Positions 1-12,774 of a stretch of 64,000 bases of DNA are shown here, one piece after another. Position 1 is the stretch's first letter, and each line of letters starts with the position of its first letter. The notes below the pieces were generated by a model. That model searched no databases. It was not told the origin of the DNA and saw only the letters and a program-made list of their open reading frames with translations. The translations under genes and the position numbers were made by a program. The DNA is from Montifringilla adamsi (taxonomy: Eukaryota; Chordata; Aves; Passeriformes; Passeridae), in the NCBI GenBank assembly GCA_017590115.1, contig JAGGNK010013559.1, forward strand, positions 3,104,305 through 3,168,304, read 5' to 3'.

Positions 1-1542
<1,542 letters not shown>

Positions 1543-1757
1543 GGCTGTGACATCCATGGGGCAGGAGAGGAACGGACCTTGGCAGGGCAGTGGATGTCAC
1601 CATGTCCTCCTCAGTGTCTCCAGGGGGCTGAAGACACCCAGGGATGCAGTGAAGAGTCCAGCAGAGGTTCAGTCCACACCAGGACACTGTGATATAAAAA
1701 TGTCTCGAGCAGCTCTGTGATCTGCTCTGCACATTCTCTCTTTTTGAATCCTGAGCC

Positions 1758-1775
1758 AATAAAAGTGTCAATAAA
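1758..1775 (+). terminator. CTSE: CTSE polyadenylation signals
   Basis: Two AATAAA hexamers, at 1758-1763 and 1770-1775, lie about 215 bases after the CTSE stop codon. That implies a short 3' UTR of roughly 250 bases. The hexamers are seen directly; the cleavage site is inferred. Confidence 0.75.
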
Positions 1776-1799
1776 CCCAAACTTCTCATGCTTCTGTCA

Positions 1800-4600
1800 G
1801 CAGCAGCCCAGCAGAAATGCTACACATCTCAAAGGGGGTTAAATCCTCCTTGCCCATATCCTGCTCTCCTCCCTGGGTGATCCATGGCACTGCCAGGGCT
1901 GCACTCCCAGCCTGGCTGGAGTTTCCCTGGGATATCAACAGGAGCAGAAAGAAGGAGATGCTTGGCCCAGGTAGAGCAGAAGTCCCTGGAGGTGGCTGTG
2001 GCCATCCCTGAGCATCCCAGGGCCAGGGCAGGGGCCAAGGGAGCACTGGGAATGCACCTTTCCTCAGCTGGGGCTGGTAAGCAAGAAGGTAACAAGGAGT
2101 CAGGAAAGACCCTGGGGCTCTTTCTGTGCCACAAAACTCCTGGAGCCACTGGTGATTTCCAGTGAAATTTGCTTTGATTCCCTTGGGGAACTCACAATGT
2201 GCTTGGTGGGTCCTTGAAGCAAAAAGGGCAAAGCAGCTGCTGAGCCCTGGGCTGGCCTGGCTCAAAGTGTGGGGGGCATGGGGGGCTGTGGGGGGCTGCA
2301 GAGGGGCTGCTGGCCACGGGAGTCCCCAGGAATCACCGTGGCACACGTGACTTGCTGATGGGAGTGTGACAACGCACGAGTGGCAGTGGCTCACGAGTGA
2401 TGCACCCTGAGGCAGCGAGAAAGGGAAGCACAAAAAAGGTTATTTTTATCCAGGCCTTTGCTCTGTTTTCCCCACTGACCCTGAAGTGAGGCCGGCAGTG
2501 CCAAGGCTGGGCTGCTGGAGTGCCCATGTCCCAGCCCAGCCTGGTGGCTGCTCCATCCCTCCCAGAGCAGAGCAGTCTTCAGGGCTGGGTCTGGGAGCTC
2601 TGGAATATTCAGATCTGGTTGTAAACTTTGTGGCTGAGCCCTGTGGTTTGCAATAAAGGGAGATATCTGCCTTACCCAGAGGTACTGATTGTGCTGCTGA
2701 CCATTGTGGGCTCTGTGACGTTTCCTGTGTTGACTTCACCCCTGCTGCAGTCCCAGATAAGGTGCTGGAGCTGCTGGACAAAGGTCTTCTGTCCCTCTTC
2801 CACCTTAACCCTTAGCATGCCAAGGTGCTGCTGAGCACGAGCCCAGGGGCTGGGGGGGGGGGCATCCAGCTCCCCCAGCATGACAGGGGCCACCCAGTGT
2901 CCCCAGACAGCAGCTGGCAGTGAGAGCTGGCCTGGCCTGGAGTTGCCCAGGACTGCTCTGGTGCTGTGTTTTTGGGATTTCAGGGCATTCCATGCCCTCT
3001 TTACAGGTTTAGGGGAGAAGTTGCTCAAACAAATATGAGCATCCCAATAAAGAGTGACCCTGCTGTTCCCCAAGGAGGCTGAACTGCACAGGGAACATTT
3101 GGATGTCCTTTGCTTCCTTCCCTTTCCCTCACTCCCACGGCCCTGCAGGGCACAGCCCGTCCTCTTCTTGTCCCCATAAGCCTTTCCCCCAGCTGTGTCA
3201 GCCCCAGCCTGGGTTTCATCACCTTCCTCACAGTCACAGACCACAAAACCCACGCCTTTTCCTCAGAACTGCTGATGTGGGGGAGCAGCCAGGACAGGAA
3301 TGAAGCTGTGGTCGCTGGAGCTGCTGAGTGACGCCTTGGCCATCACCTCCTCCCCACCACTGCTCCCACTGCCCTGATCCAGGCAGAATCTCAGCCCAGG
3401 GGGGATAAGGAGAGCAGGAGCTTTGGGAAAATCCCTTTTCCTGTGAAATCAAACAAAAGCCAGAGATAAGGCTGATGTACCCTGGTGGGTACAGCCACCC
3501 TGGCTAAAAGCAGAAGTGGCCATGGGCATCAGCTGCAGTTTGGGATTGACCACAAACCCCAGCCCCAGCAGCATGGAGAGGCTTCGATCATCTGATAGGG
3601 TGAGCAATCCCCTGTCCTACCAGGGACACGCAAGAGGAATGAGGGCAGAAGTTGTTGTGGGGGGGAAGGTTGAACAAGAAATTCTCTGTGCAGGAGCAAA
3701 GGTGAAGCAGGATGATGAAAAGGGGCTAAAAATGGAGATTAGGAGAGAGCTGCTGCAGGAAAATGTCAGCCTTTTACCCACCACTGGTGAGAACTGGCTC
3801 AGGTTGTCCTGCCTCAGCCCAGCTCCTCCCAGCGCCTGCCCTCTGGGGGAAAAAACAGATTTTTCTGGCCAGACAGGTCCCAGAATTACACCTGGAGAAG
3901 AGGGGGAGGAAGATTTGTCCTGCTGGGTGCAGTGATCCTCCCTGAGATCCCATCAGGGTCTGCAAGGGGAAAAAAAAAATCTACAAAAATGCTGGAAATA
4001 GAAAAGCAAAAGCCAGTGGTCTTGGAGGGATCCCAAAACCTGGGCACGGGGACCACCACAGCTGGTTCAGGATGAGGGAGGGTTCACAGATGGGGGACAC
4101 CCTGCTCCCACTGCACAGCCCAAATCCTACAGAATGCTTGGCAAAGGCACAGGACCTGCCCTTGCACGTTGGGAAGCAGAGCTCTGCCTTCACGGCCGTG
4201 GCCAAGCAGGTTCTCCCACTCCAAAGAGCCCTGGGCACCCGCCTGGTGCTGGGATTGCTCCATGGGGGCAGCTGAGATCCCCAAAATCCCATTTACTGAT
4301 TGAACACATGCTCCTGCGGATGTCACCAGCTCTGTCCCCTCTTTTTGGGATGTCTCTGGGGTGCCCGTGCTGCTTGTGAGGGCTGGGTGGGACCCCCTGC
4401 GGGCTGGGGGCTGCAGGGATGTGGCACCGAGGGGCTGGAAATGCTCGTGGTCCCCACCCTGCCCCTCTCCTCCCTGGAAAAGGAGACGAAGTCACGCTGA
4501 GCTCCTCAGAGGGATCCCAGCCCCTCCTCACCCGTGTCCAGCTCCTAAATCCGCTTATCCCATCCCACGATATCAGAGCAAAGTCCGGCATGGCTCCAGG
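1800..4600. other. CTSE-RAB7B intergenic region
   Basis: No coding exon with conserved-looking sequence is visible on either strand; the open frames here are short and lack splice context. It holds ordinary moderately GC-rich sequence and a G-run near 2852-2862. Isolated AATAAA hexamers near 2651 and 3045 follow no recognisable exon. Confidence 0.6.
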
Positions 4601-4619
4601 GATGCTGCCACAGCCCCGC

Positions 4620-5130
4620 CCGGCTTTTGTCCTCATCCCTCAACAATTCCCCAGCGGGGACGCAGATAAAAGGTCCCGGGGCGGTAGCAGAAAGGAACCG
4701 AGGGGATTCTGAGCCAGAGGAGAGGCCAAAAGTCAATCCCAAACTCCAGCAGCGCAGGAGAACCTTGTTCTCCTTCCCCATCGGACCCCGAGCCGGGGAC
4801 ACTCGGCAGAGCCGGGAATCGAGGGCGAATCCATGGACATCCCAGCGCCCGCCCGCGGCTCCTCCAGCCCCGCCGGCATCTCGGCCCCTTTCTGCTGATG
4901 TCACGGAGCGGGGCCCCGCAGCCGCCTTCCCGGGGAGGGCAGGGATCGGCCGCCCCTTCCCGGATCCTCCTCTCTCGCCTCTCCCCTCCCCGGGCCGGCT
5001 GCAGCGGAGCCGGGAGCCGCGGCTGCCCGGCAGGTGAGTGTCTGCAGGTGAGTCCTGGGGGCAGCCGAGACCCGCGGAGCAGCAGCGAGGGGAAACTCCA
5101 TTTTGAGTTTAGAAACATCTGGCCTCCCAA
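4620..5130 (+). promoter_or_regulatory. RAB7B: RAB7B CpG-rich promoter and noncoding exon 1
   Basis: A CpG-dense stretch contains a weak TATA-like GATAAAAG at about 4665-4672. It ends in a strong splice donor, CAG|GTGAGT, at 5033/5034. The RAB7B start codon lies in an exon whose acceptor is at 5931-5932, so an upstream noncoding exon is needed. An exon ending at 5033 would supply it across a 0.9-kb intron. The transcription start is not determined. A second GTGAGT a few bases downstream (about 5048) is an alternative donor. Confidence 0.6.
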
Positions 5131-5941
5131 AAAAGCTGGCGAAAACACTGGGAAGTTTGTGAGTGCTGAGACACGAGGCTGTGCCTGTGCCCAGGATGCT
5201 GCCCGCGGCTGGGCACGGCTGGCAGAGGGGGCAGGGGGGCTGGAGCCCACAGCTGGGAGCTCCCCGCTGGTGTTCCAAGGGGAATGGCGCAGGGCTGGCC
5301 AGCGCATCAGGGAAAAATGCAGGGACGAGGCTGCCAGGGTTTCCATCCGTGTCTTGGCCGCCGGTGTCAGCCGCTGCCGTGGGGATTGGGGCTGTTGCGG
5401 CTGCTGGGGGATGCTGGTGCCACCAGACGAGAGGGTTTCGGGGGTTCTGGCCAGGCTCTGAGCATGTGGGGACACTGGGACATAATGGGGACACATCCTG
5501 GAGGGACATTTCGGGGTGCTCCTGGCCGGGGATGCTCCCTGCGCTGTGCTTGAGGCACCAAGGAATTCCTTCTGGCTGGGCTCTTCTTTAATAAATTTAA
5601 TTTTCACCAGGACCCCAGGCTTGTGTGCCAGGCCTAGGGGGAGGGACTGCGCTGGAGAGGGGGTGGGAGAGGCAGGGAAGTGGCTCCCAGCAACTTTGGA
5701 TGGTGATGAACCGGCGAGTCTGGGCGTGCTCCGGCTCCTCGGGAGCGGGCGGGGACGTGGGCCGGGCTTGGCATGGGGGTTTTCTGTCCCCGCCGTGCCT
5801 GGGACACAAGTGCTGGCATGGCACGGGCCTGATGCTGGCACGGCGAGGGCACAGCGACATCCCGGGGTGGCAGCAGGGACAGGACTCCACGGTGCCATCC
5901 CCACAGCCCCGTGAGCCCCTCTTGCCCCACAGGGCCTGTCC

Positions 5942-8900
5942 ATGGATGCCAGCAAGAAGGTGGATCTAAAAATCATCATCATCGGAGCTCTGGGGTAAGG
6001 AGGTGGCGAGGGAGGGAAGCCCCCTGCGTGTGCTGGGTGTCCCCTGCCCACCCCAGCCTCACCAGTGCCCCTTTCCTTGTCACCAGCGTGGGCAAGACCT
6101 CCCTGCTGCACCAGTATGTGCACAAGACGTTCTACGAGGATTACCGCACCACGCTGGGCGCCAGCATCCTCACCAAGGTCCTCGCCGTGGACAGCACCCC
6201 CCTGAAGCTGCAGGTGAGCAGGGTGAGCTGGCACTGCCTGCAGTGCCCACCCTGATCCCAGCCCTGGGTGTCCCACCCTGGCCTGCTGTGCCCAAATGCC
6301 ACCACAGTCATGAGGTGCAGAGCTCCATTTTCAGAGCTGATTTTCAAAGCTCGATTTTCAAGATGATTTTCAGAGCCCAATTTTGAGAGCCTGATTTTCA
6401 GAGCTGATTTTCAGAGCCTGATTTCCAATCTGCTCAGTGTCACGGTGGTGGCCCTGTCCCCCCTCGATCTGCGGCCATGTGGCACCCGAGCGGGTGATGT
6501 CCCTGCGGTGACGGTGCCAGGGGTGCGGGCAGGGCTCCCGGTGCCTCTCCAGAGACCTTGGCACCGCGGGTGACCCTTCCCGGTGCACAGCCTGGTGACC
6601 CCGGGGCTCCTAGGGTGGCACGGGCTGCCCTGAGGGGACAGTTGGGGCTGGTGGCCTCGGCACAGGAGGTCACTATTCCGTGCCTCAGTTTCCCCTCCTC
6701 TCATGCATATCCCCCATCAAACACCTTCCCTCTCCCGCCTCACTGGGGAGGATTCTCAAAAAAGCACTTTGTCAGGGGTACTTTTTTTTTTTAAAGGAAA
6801 TTAAATATTTCATTTTTATTTATATTTATGTGTTGTAAAATGCTCCCCAGGTCCTGCAGTAGAAAGGTGGGGTGGGGGCTCCAGACTTCCCTCCCTGAGC
6901 CTGTTCAGCTTCTCAGGGCTGGGGGATGCAATTTGGGTCTGGGGGTTTTTTTATATTATTTTAAATTTTTAAATTTATATATTTATTTATATATATAATA
7001 TATAAATAAATTTATATACTATAAATATAAATAAATATAAATAAATGTATAATATGTATAAATTTATACATTTATTTTAATATGTTTCTATTTTTTATAT
7101 TATTTTAAATTTTAAAATTTATGTAAATTTTGGGTAGGGGCGGACCTGATTTTCAGAGCCAATTTTCAGAGCCTGATTTTCAAGCTGATTTTCAGAGTCC
7201 AATTTGCAGAGCCAAATTTCAGAGCCTGATTTTCAGAGCCCGATTTTCAGACCTGATTTCAGAGTCCGATTTTCAGCATCCAGGAAGTGCACTAGAATCC
7301 CACAGGAATTCTGGGGGCTCAGCACCCCCTGAAGCTGCTCCTCTGGGCTGCAGCACCCACCCTGCTCCTGTCATGTGCCCTCCTCTGCCCTAGATCTGGG
7401 ACACAGGGGGACAGGAGCGATTCCGGTCCATGGTGTCGACCTTCTACAAAGGCTCAGACGGCTGCGTGCTGGCCTTCGACGTGACAGACAGGGAGTCCTT
7501 TGAGGCCCTGGACAACTGGAGAGATGATTTCCTGGAGAAGGTCATTCCCAGGGAACAGGATTTCCCCATGGTGGTGCTGGGGAACAAGATAGACCTCAGT
7601 GACCGGCAGGTAAGGGTGGAGGAGGGAGAGCAGGATGAGCAGTGGTGGGGTCACAACCCCTGGAGGGATTTAAAATGTACAGATGGCACTTGGGGACATG
7701 GTTTAGTGCTGGGTTAATGGCTGGACTTTATGATCTTAAGGGTCTTTTCCAACATAAACAATTGCATGATTGTATGACGGGGATGCTGTAGGGTCCTTCA
7801 CCTCAGAACCAGCTTTTTCCCTACCCTCACATAAACCAGAGCTCCAGGCAAGGAGCTGCTGCCTCTCCCAGCACTCTGGGAGGGGATGAGCAACATCCTC
7901 CTGCTGCTCTTTGGGGCACAGACTGTCCCCAACAGAGGAAGCAGGAATGACAGCCTCAGGCACTGCCAGCACCCCGTCACCCAGCAGTGACTGGATGGGT
8001 GAGGAGGGTCCCCTGTCCCACCTCTGAGCTGTGGCTCAATTAAATATTTCATTTTTATTTATATTTATGTGTTGTAAAATGCTCCCCAGGTCCTGCAGTA
8101 GAAAGGTGGGGTGGGGGCTCCAGACTTCCCTCCCTGAGCCTGTTCAGCTTCTCAGGGCTGGGGGATGCAATTTGGGTCTGGGGGTTTTTTTATATTATTT
8201 TAAATTTTTAAATTTATATATTTATTTATATATATAATATATAAATAAATTTATATACTATAAATATAAATAAATATAAATAAATGTATAATATGTATAA
8301 ATTTATACATTTATTTTAATATGTTTCTATTTTTTATATTATTTTAAATTTTAAAATTTATGTAAATTTTGGGTAGGGGCGGAGGAGGTGCGAAGTGAGT
8401 GTGCAGAGGTGGCGTGGGGACCTGGCCGGGGCGGCTGTCGGCAGAGGGAGCCCGCTGGGAGCAGAGCCCGGCTCCCGCTTCCCTTCTGCATCCACCCCTG
8501 GCACCTTCCAGCAGCTGAGGCTGCCCAGGGACGCGGCCACCCTGTCCCCGCGCCACCTGGGGCTGCAGCATCCCCTGGCCAGGGTGGATGGACTCAGATT
8601 CCCAGGGAGGTCACCAGGGAGCTCCTGCCATCCCCCTCCAGACCCCCCCACTGACTGCAGCGGTGCCACAGAGCTTCCCGGAGGATGTCCTGGCATCACC
8701 CGGGGACAGCACCGTCGGGGCCAGGGCAGGGGCTGGCAGGAGCTCAGGAAGGGAGAAACCTGAGCGAGGGCTGGGCACGGGGGGCGTGGGGGCTGCGGAG
8801 ATGGAGATGGGCTGGAGCTGGGGCTGGAGATGGAGATGGGGGTGGAGATGGAGATGGGACTGGAGATGGAGATAGAGATGGAGGTGGAGATGGGGCTGGG

Positions 8901-9764
8901 GCTGGAGATGGGGCTGGAGATGGGGCTGGGGCTGTAGATTGAGCTGGAGCTGGGGATGGAGCTGGGGCTGGAGATGGAGCTGAGGCTGGAGCTGGAGATG
9001 GAGATGGGGCTGGAGCTGGAGATGGGGCTGGGGCTGGAGCTGAGGAGGATCCCTTGCCCTATCTCTGAGCTGTGGCTCACCCAGCAGTGCCTGGATGGAT
9101 GAGGAGGGTCCCCTGTCCCATCCCTGAGCTGTGGCTCCATCCTCCCATCCCTCAGGTGCCCAAGGAAACGGCCTCAGCCTGGTGCAAGGAGAAGGACATC
9201 CCATATTTCGAGGTCAGTGCCAAGAACAACATCAACGTGGCCGAGGCTTTCGAGACCCTCGCAAAGCAGGCGCTGAGCACGGTGAGCACCCTCCAGCTCC
9301 AAGCTGTGCTGGGGGAGGATTTGGGGTAAAACCGGGCTCAGCCGGGGCTGCTCTGACAGATCCTCCCGTGTGGAGCAGCTCCTGCTGCAAAGGAGAGCCC
9401 CGGGAATGAGAAACGCAGCAGTGCTTGATCCTAAATCAATAGGAGTAGGAATTGCCGTGTGCTTTTCCTGCAGTGATGGGAGCCCACAGCGCGCCAGCAC
9501 TGTCCTCTAGCGGCCGTGCCACGGGGACACTGGTGTCCCCAAGCCCTGCGCTAGGTGGCTTTTGCCTGGATTTTTTGCCGGTGACAAAGTCAGGGCTGAA
9601 GCGCCGCGCTCTGTCCGCGGGGCCGCCCAGGCTGGCTCGGAGCTGCGCTCACTCACCCTCTCCCTTCTCCGGTTCTCTTCCAGTATAAAGGGATTTTTGA
9701 GAGTTATTTAACCGACTCCATCAAGCTCACTCCCAACGACAAGCCCAAGCAGAGCTGCTGCTGA
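5942..9764 (+). CDS. RAB7B: Rab GTPase RAB7B (late endosome/TGN trafficking)
   Basis: Small GTPase. In mammals RAB7B acts in transport between endosomes and the trans-Golgi and dampens TLR4/TLR9 signalling; that function is from family knowledge. Coding parts: 5942-5994 (exon begins 5933), 6087-6213, 7394-7609, 9156-9281 and 9684-9764, joining to 200 residues. Motifs: P-loop G15-x4-G20-K21-T22-S, then the HQYVHKTFYEDYRTTLGAS effector region, switch II W62-D-T-G-G-Q67, NKID at 124-127, SAK at 153-155, and a C-terminal Cys-Cys (199-200) for double prenylation. The Gly at residue 65, where most Rabs have Ala (WDTAGQ), together with the KKVDLK start, separates RAB7B from RAB7A and RAB29. Introns 3 and 4 (by coding exon, 6214-7393 and 7610-9155) are rich in duplicated segments and minisatellites, but the exons are intact. 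Confidence 0.96.
6320..6430 (+). repeat. GATTTTCAGAGCC minisatellite, block 1
   Basis: Imperfect tandem copies of a 13-17-base unit (GATTTTCAGAGCC/T with variants) in the RAB7B intron before exon 7394-7609. The same unit returns at 7146-7280. The two blocks are separated by the 170-bp and 346-bp duplicated segments. Confidence 0.85.
6425..6594 (+). repeat. 170-bp duplicated segment, copy 1
   Basis: Nearly identical to 9928-10097; the one difference I see is GCGGGTGATG here against GCGGGCGATG there. Copy 1 is intronic in RAB7B. Copy 2 lies about 160 bases after the RAB7B stop codon, probably in the 3' UTR. Confidence 0.93.
6799..7144 (+). repeat. 346-bp identical direct repeat, copy 1
   Basis: Reads identically, base for base by eye, to 8038-8383. 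About half is extremely AT-rich (TTTATATA/AATAAATA runs); the start is a GC-richer segment. The two copies lie 1239 bases apart in introns on either side of RAB7B exon 7394-7609. Identity over such low-complexity DNA means either a very recent duplication or an assembly artefact. Confidence 0.93.
7146..7280 (+). repeat. GATTTTCAGAGCC minisatellite, block 2
   Basis: About nine imperfect copies of the same unit as at 6320-6430, directly after the end of the 346-bp repeat copy 1 and about 115 bases before RAB7B exon 7394. Confidence 0.85.
7645..7776 (+). mobile_element. CR1 LINE 3'-end fragment
   Basis: Contains the diagnostic avian CR1 tail in a decayed form (GACTTTATGATCTTAAGGGTCTTTTCCAACATAAA) and ends in octamer-like ATGATTGTATG. 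It is a truncated, non-coding insertion in the RAB7B intron after exon 7394-7609. Confidence 0.75.
7978..8037 (+). repeat. 60-bp dispersed repeat, copy A
   Basis: CACCCAGCAGTG...GAGCTGTGGCTC is repeated at 9078-9137 with few differences. Copy A abuts the start of the second 346-bp repeat (8038), so its end coincides with a rearrangement boundary. Copy B sits just before the acceptor of RAB7B exon 9156. Confidence 0.85.
8038..8383 (+). repeat. 346-bp identical direct repeat, copy 2
   Basis: Second copy of 6799-7144, in the RAB7B intron after exon 7394-7609. See copy 1. Confidence 0.93.
8797..9045 (+). repeat. Hexanucleotide-based minisatellite (GGAGAT/GGGGCT/GGAGCT)
   Basis: About 250 bases of imperfect 6-base units with purine-rich + strand, in the RAB7B intron before exon 9156. 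A short array of the same units recurs at about 10105-10145 after the gene. Long open frames here are products of the repeat, not genes. Confidence 0.92.
9078..9137 (+). repeat. 60-bp dispersed repeat, copy B
   Basis: Matches 7978-8037. A further partial copy (CTATCTCTGAGCTGTGGCTC) lies just upstream at about 9058-9077. The polypyrimidine tract and acceptor of RAB7B exon 9156 begin immediately after it. Confidence 0.8.
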
Positions 9765-9927
9765 CCCCGGGGCCGCTGCACCCCGCGATGCCCACGGCTG
9801 AGTCCTGCCCGGGGTCCGTGCCAGCTGCCCGCAGGGACTGGCAGTGCCAGGGCACAGGACGGCCACTGCTGGACACACCAGGGCCGGCTGCCTGCTCACC
9901 CCGGGATGTGCTGCTCTCCCGAGCCTC

Positions 9928-10097
9928 CCAATCTGCTCAGTGTCACGGTGGTGGCCCTGTCCCCCCTCGATCTGCGGCCATGTGGCACCCGAGCGGGCGA
10001 TGTCCCTGCGGTGACGGTGCCAGGGGTGCGGGCAGGGCTCCCGGTGCCTCTCCAGAGACCTTGGCACCGCGGGTGACCCTTCCCGGTGCACAGCCTG
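9928..10097 (+). repeat. 170-bp duplicated segment, copy 2
   Basis: Counterpart of 6425-6594, located 163 bases after the RAB7B stop codon. It is followed immediately by a short GGAGCT/GGGGCT array (to about 10145) like that at 8797-9045. Confidence 0.93.
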
Positions 10098-11768
10098 ATG
10101 GCCCCTGGAGATGGGGCTGGGGCTGGAGCTGGAGCTGGAGCTGGGTTCGGAGAGAACGGAGAGTTCCCACCCTCGTCCTTATGCAACGCTCCGCCTGTTT
10201 ATTTGGGCACCGGGCCGGGGAGAGGATTTGTCCCTTCCTATTGGGAGGAGAGGGGCATTAACTATTTCCTCACCACGTTCTGGATGCCTTTTCCCCACCC
10301 GGTGCCTGCCCGGAGCCCCCCTCACACCCAACATCCCCGGCCCATCCCGGCCCCCGCCGGGGCTGTTGGGACCCGGGGGCTGGGCACTGTCCGTGCCAGC
10401 AGCGCTGCTGTTTCTCATCACACCCTTCCCCCAGCAGCTCCCAGCGCTGGCAAACAAGAACCTGATCTGTTCCAGTCCGGCACGCAGCAGTTTGGACAGC
10501 CCGGGCTGAGCAGGTCACACAAAGGCACTCAGGGGAGGGGGTGCTCCCTGAGCCGGGTTGGCAGCCCCTGGCACAGCCCAGGGTGCTGTGGGTGCTGGAG
10601 CCTGTGAGTGGCAGGAGCTGGAGCCGCGTGGGAGCTGCAGATTTGGCTCAGGATCCCGCTGGATGCTCGGCACAGGGTGGGCAGGAGCCCCAGATGGGCT
10701 GGGGTCAGACCTTGAGCTGCAGGCACAGCTCTCTGCAGAGCCCCTGGGCAGGCTCTGGGCTCAAACTGAGCAGGGCCCCAGCACTTTGTGCATCATTCCA
10801 GACACGGGAATCTGGACTGTGAAGGATGCTGCAGCCTCAGCAGCTGGCAGGATCTCCAGTGGCATCACCACCGTGTGGAAATGCTGTCCAGCACACCTTG
10901 CAGATGTGCAGCACCGTGCTGGAGCCAGCTACAGCCCTCCAGCCCTTCTTCTCCCTCCATCCCTCCGGGGCAGGGTGTCCTGCTGGCCAGGCAGCCCTGG
11001 GACAGCCAGGAAGGCCAGGAGAGCGGGCAGGGTGGCACGGTGCCAGGCAGGATGCTGGCAGGAGCAGCCAGAGGTGCTAAGCTGGTAACACTATCCTACA
11101 GCCGAAACCCGATAAAGGACAGGGGGAGGTTTGCAACACGTGGGATTAACAAGGTCAGCTCAAGATTTTCTCAGGGTGAAAATCAAAGGGGAAAATATTT
11201 GCCTTGTGTGACTCAGTGAGTTCCTGAGCAGCCACCTGAGCTCCTGAGCTCACCCCGGCCTGTGGCCACTGCTCAGGAGCCAAACTGAGCCCTCCTGCTC
11301 TCCTGCCCACAGGTTAATAACCAGAGACTTCCCAGCTGCTCTGCTGTCCCTGCAGGTTTTCATTCACCCACTGAAACGGCAAAAATCAGTAAAATCTCCC
11401 CCTGATGCTGGTCACCAAACAGGGACCATCCCAACCCTCTTGCAGAAGATCTGCCCTCAATATTTGAGGAATTAGCACCCCACACTCACCCTAAATCCCT
11501 GACTCCCAGTTTGCTTTGCTGTTCTGAGGTTCAATTACCCCTGAGAGAGCTCTTCACCACCCCTCATCCCACCTGCCCTGAAAGCCCAGCCTGTGCTCTG
11601 TGCTGCTTGGTGGAACCTGCCCTGCTGAGCCCCGGCTGGTTCCAGGGGTGGCAGCGGGGTTGGAGACGGTGGATTTGCATCACAAATGCCCCTGCAGGGC
11701 TGGCAGAGAGCGGCTCCTCCGCTGCTCCTTCCCCAGACACATCCCAGGCACAGGCAGCAGTGCCCAAG

Positions 11769-11835
11769 AATCATAGAATCGATAATTAAGGTTGGAAAAG
11801 CCCTCTGAGATCATCAAGCCCACCATGAAACGATG
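11769..11835 (-). mobile_element. CR1 LINE 3'-end remnant (minus strand)
   Basis: AATCATAGAATC...GGTTGGAAAAG...CTCTGAGATCATCAAG is the reverse complement of the CR1 3' end. Short and degenerate. Confidence 0.7.
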
Positions 11836-12774
11836 TCCCTGAATGTCCACCTACCCCAGCCTGTGGCACCTGCAGCTGGGTGGGATTAAATTCTTTTATT
11901 GATATGTGAGAATTTAAATGAAGACAGTGGAAAATACCTTAAAAAGCTGCAAAAAGAATCAAAACCCAGCAAGTTTTCCTGTTTGGAAGCAGAAGCCCCA
12001 TTAACCTGGAGCTGGGACTGAGGGTAACCCGTGGCTTCAGCCACTTCAAAGCCGACCTGATAAACGCCAGGGGTTCAAAGTTCCAGGTAACCTTTCAAAG
12101 GCGTCAGACGTGAAAAACAAAGCCAGGGCATCACGCAAAGCCTTATCTGTGCCCCGTGGTGCCACCGGGCCGCAGGGCAGTAAACACCTCCGGAGGTGTC
12201 AGCACAGCCCCGGGGCCACCGCGGCCACTCCTGCTGGCTGTCACCCGGCAGTGACGGGCTCGGGGTGGTGGCCTGGCCTGTGGCACACTGGGATTTCTTT
12301 CAAAGAGTGCTCCTGGTGCTGCGAACTACCTGAATGATTGTTGTCCCTTTCCTCAATCTCCCCCCACAGTGAGGGGGTGGCACTGATGGCATTGGTGTGA
12401 CTGTCCCCCCAGGGTGTGGCTGTCCCCAGAAGGGACACGCTATCAGCCCAGGTATGAAGCACAGCTGTCCCCTCACCCTCTGCCTCGCTGCCCACCCAGC
12501 CACAGCAAATGTTGGTGCTCCTCCTGCACCCCCAGCCCACGGGAGGTGCTGTCCCCGTGTCCCACCCCGGGTGACACCCACGTGCGGGCTGTGTGGGGCC
12601 ACAGGGCTGTGCCCGGCCCCAGGGCTGGGGACAGAGGGCTCTGGGGACACGGCAGGGCTGAGCCAGCACGCAGGGAGGAGTAGGGGCTGTGGCCAGCGCC
12701 CAGCCAGCTCTGGACATGCTGGGTCAGCAGCCAGCCCAAAACTCAGGCGGCCTCCCCTCATCTGGGGCCAGCAG

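Noticed and set aside
4633..6276. A 547-codon open frame on the minus strand
   Set aside because: It covers the RAB7B CpG island and first coding exons antisense. GC-rich DNA has few stop codons, and the product is low-complexity Pro/Ser/Arg without domain features.
5942..9764. Assignment to RAB29 (RAB7L1), which lies near SLC41A1 in mammals
   Set aside because: The KKVDLK start, the WDTGGQ switch and the position next to CTSE fit RAB7B; the P-loop context and C terminus do not look like RAB29.
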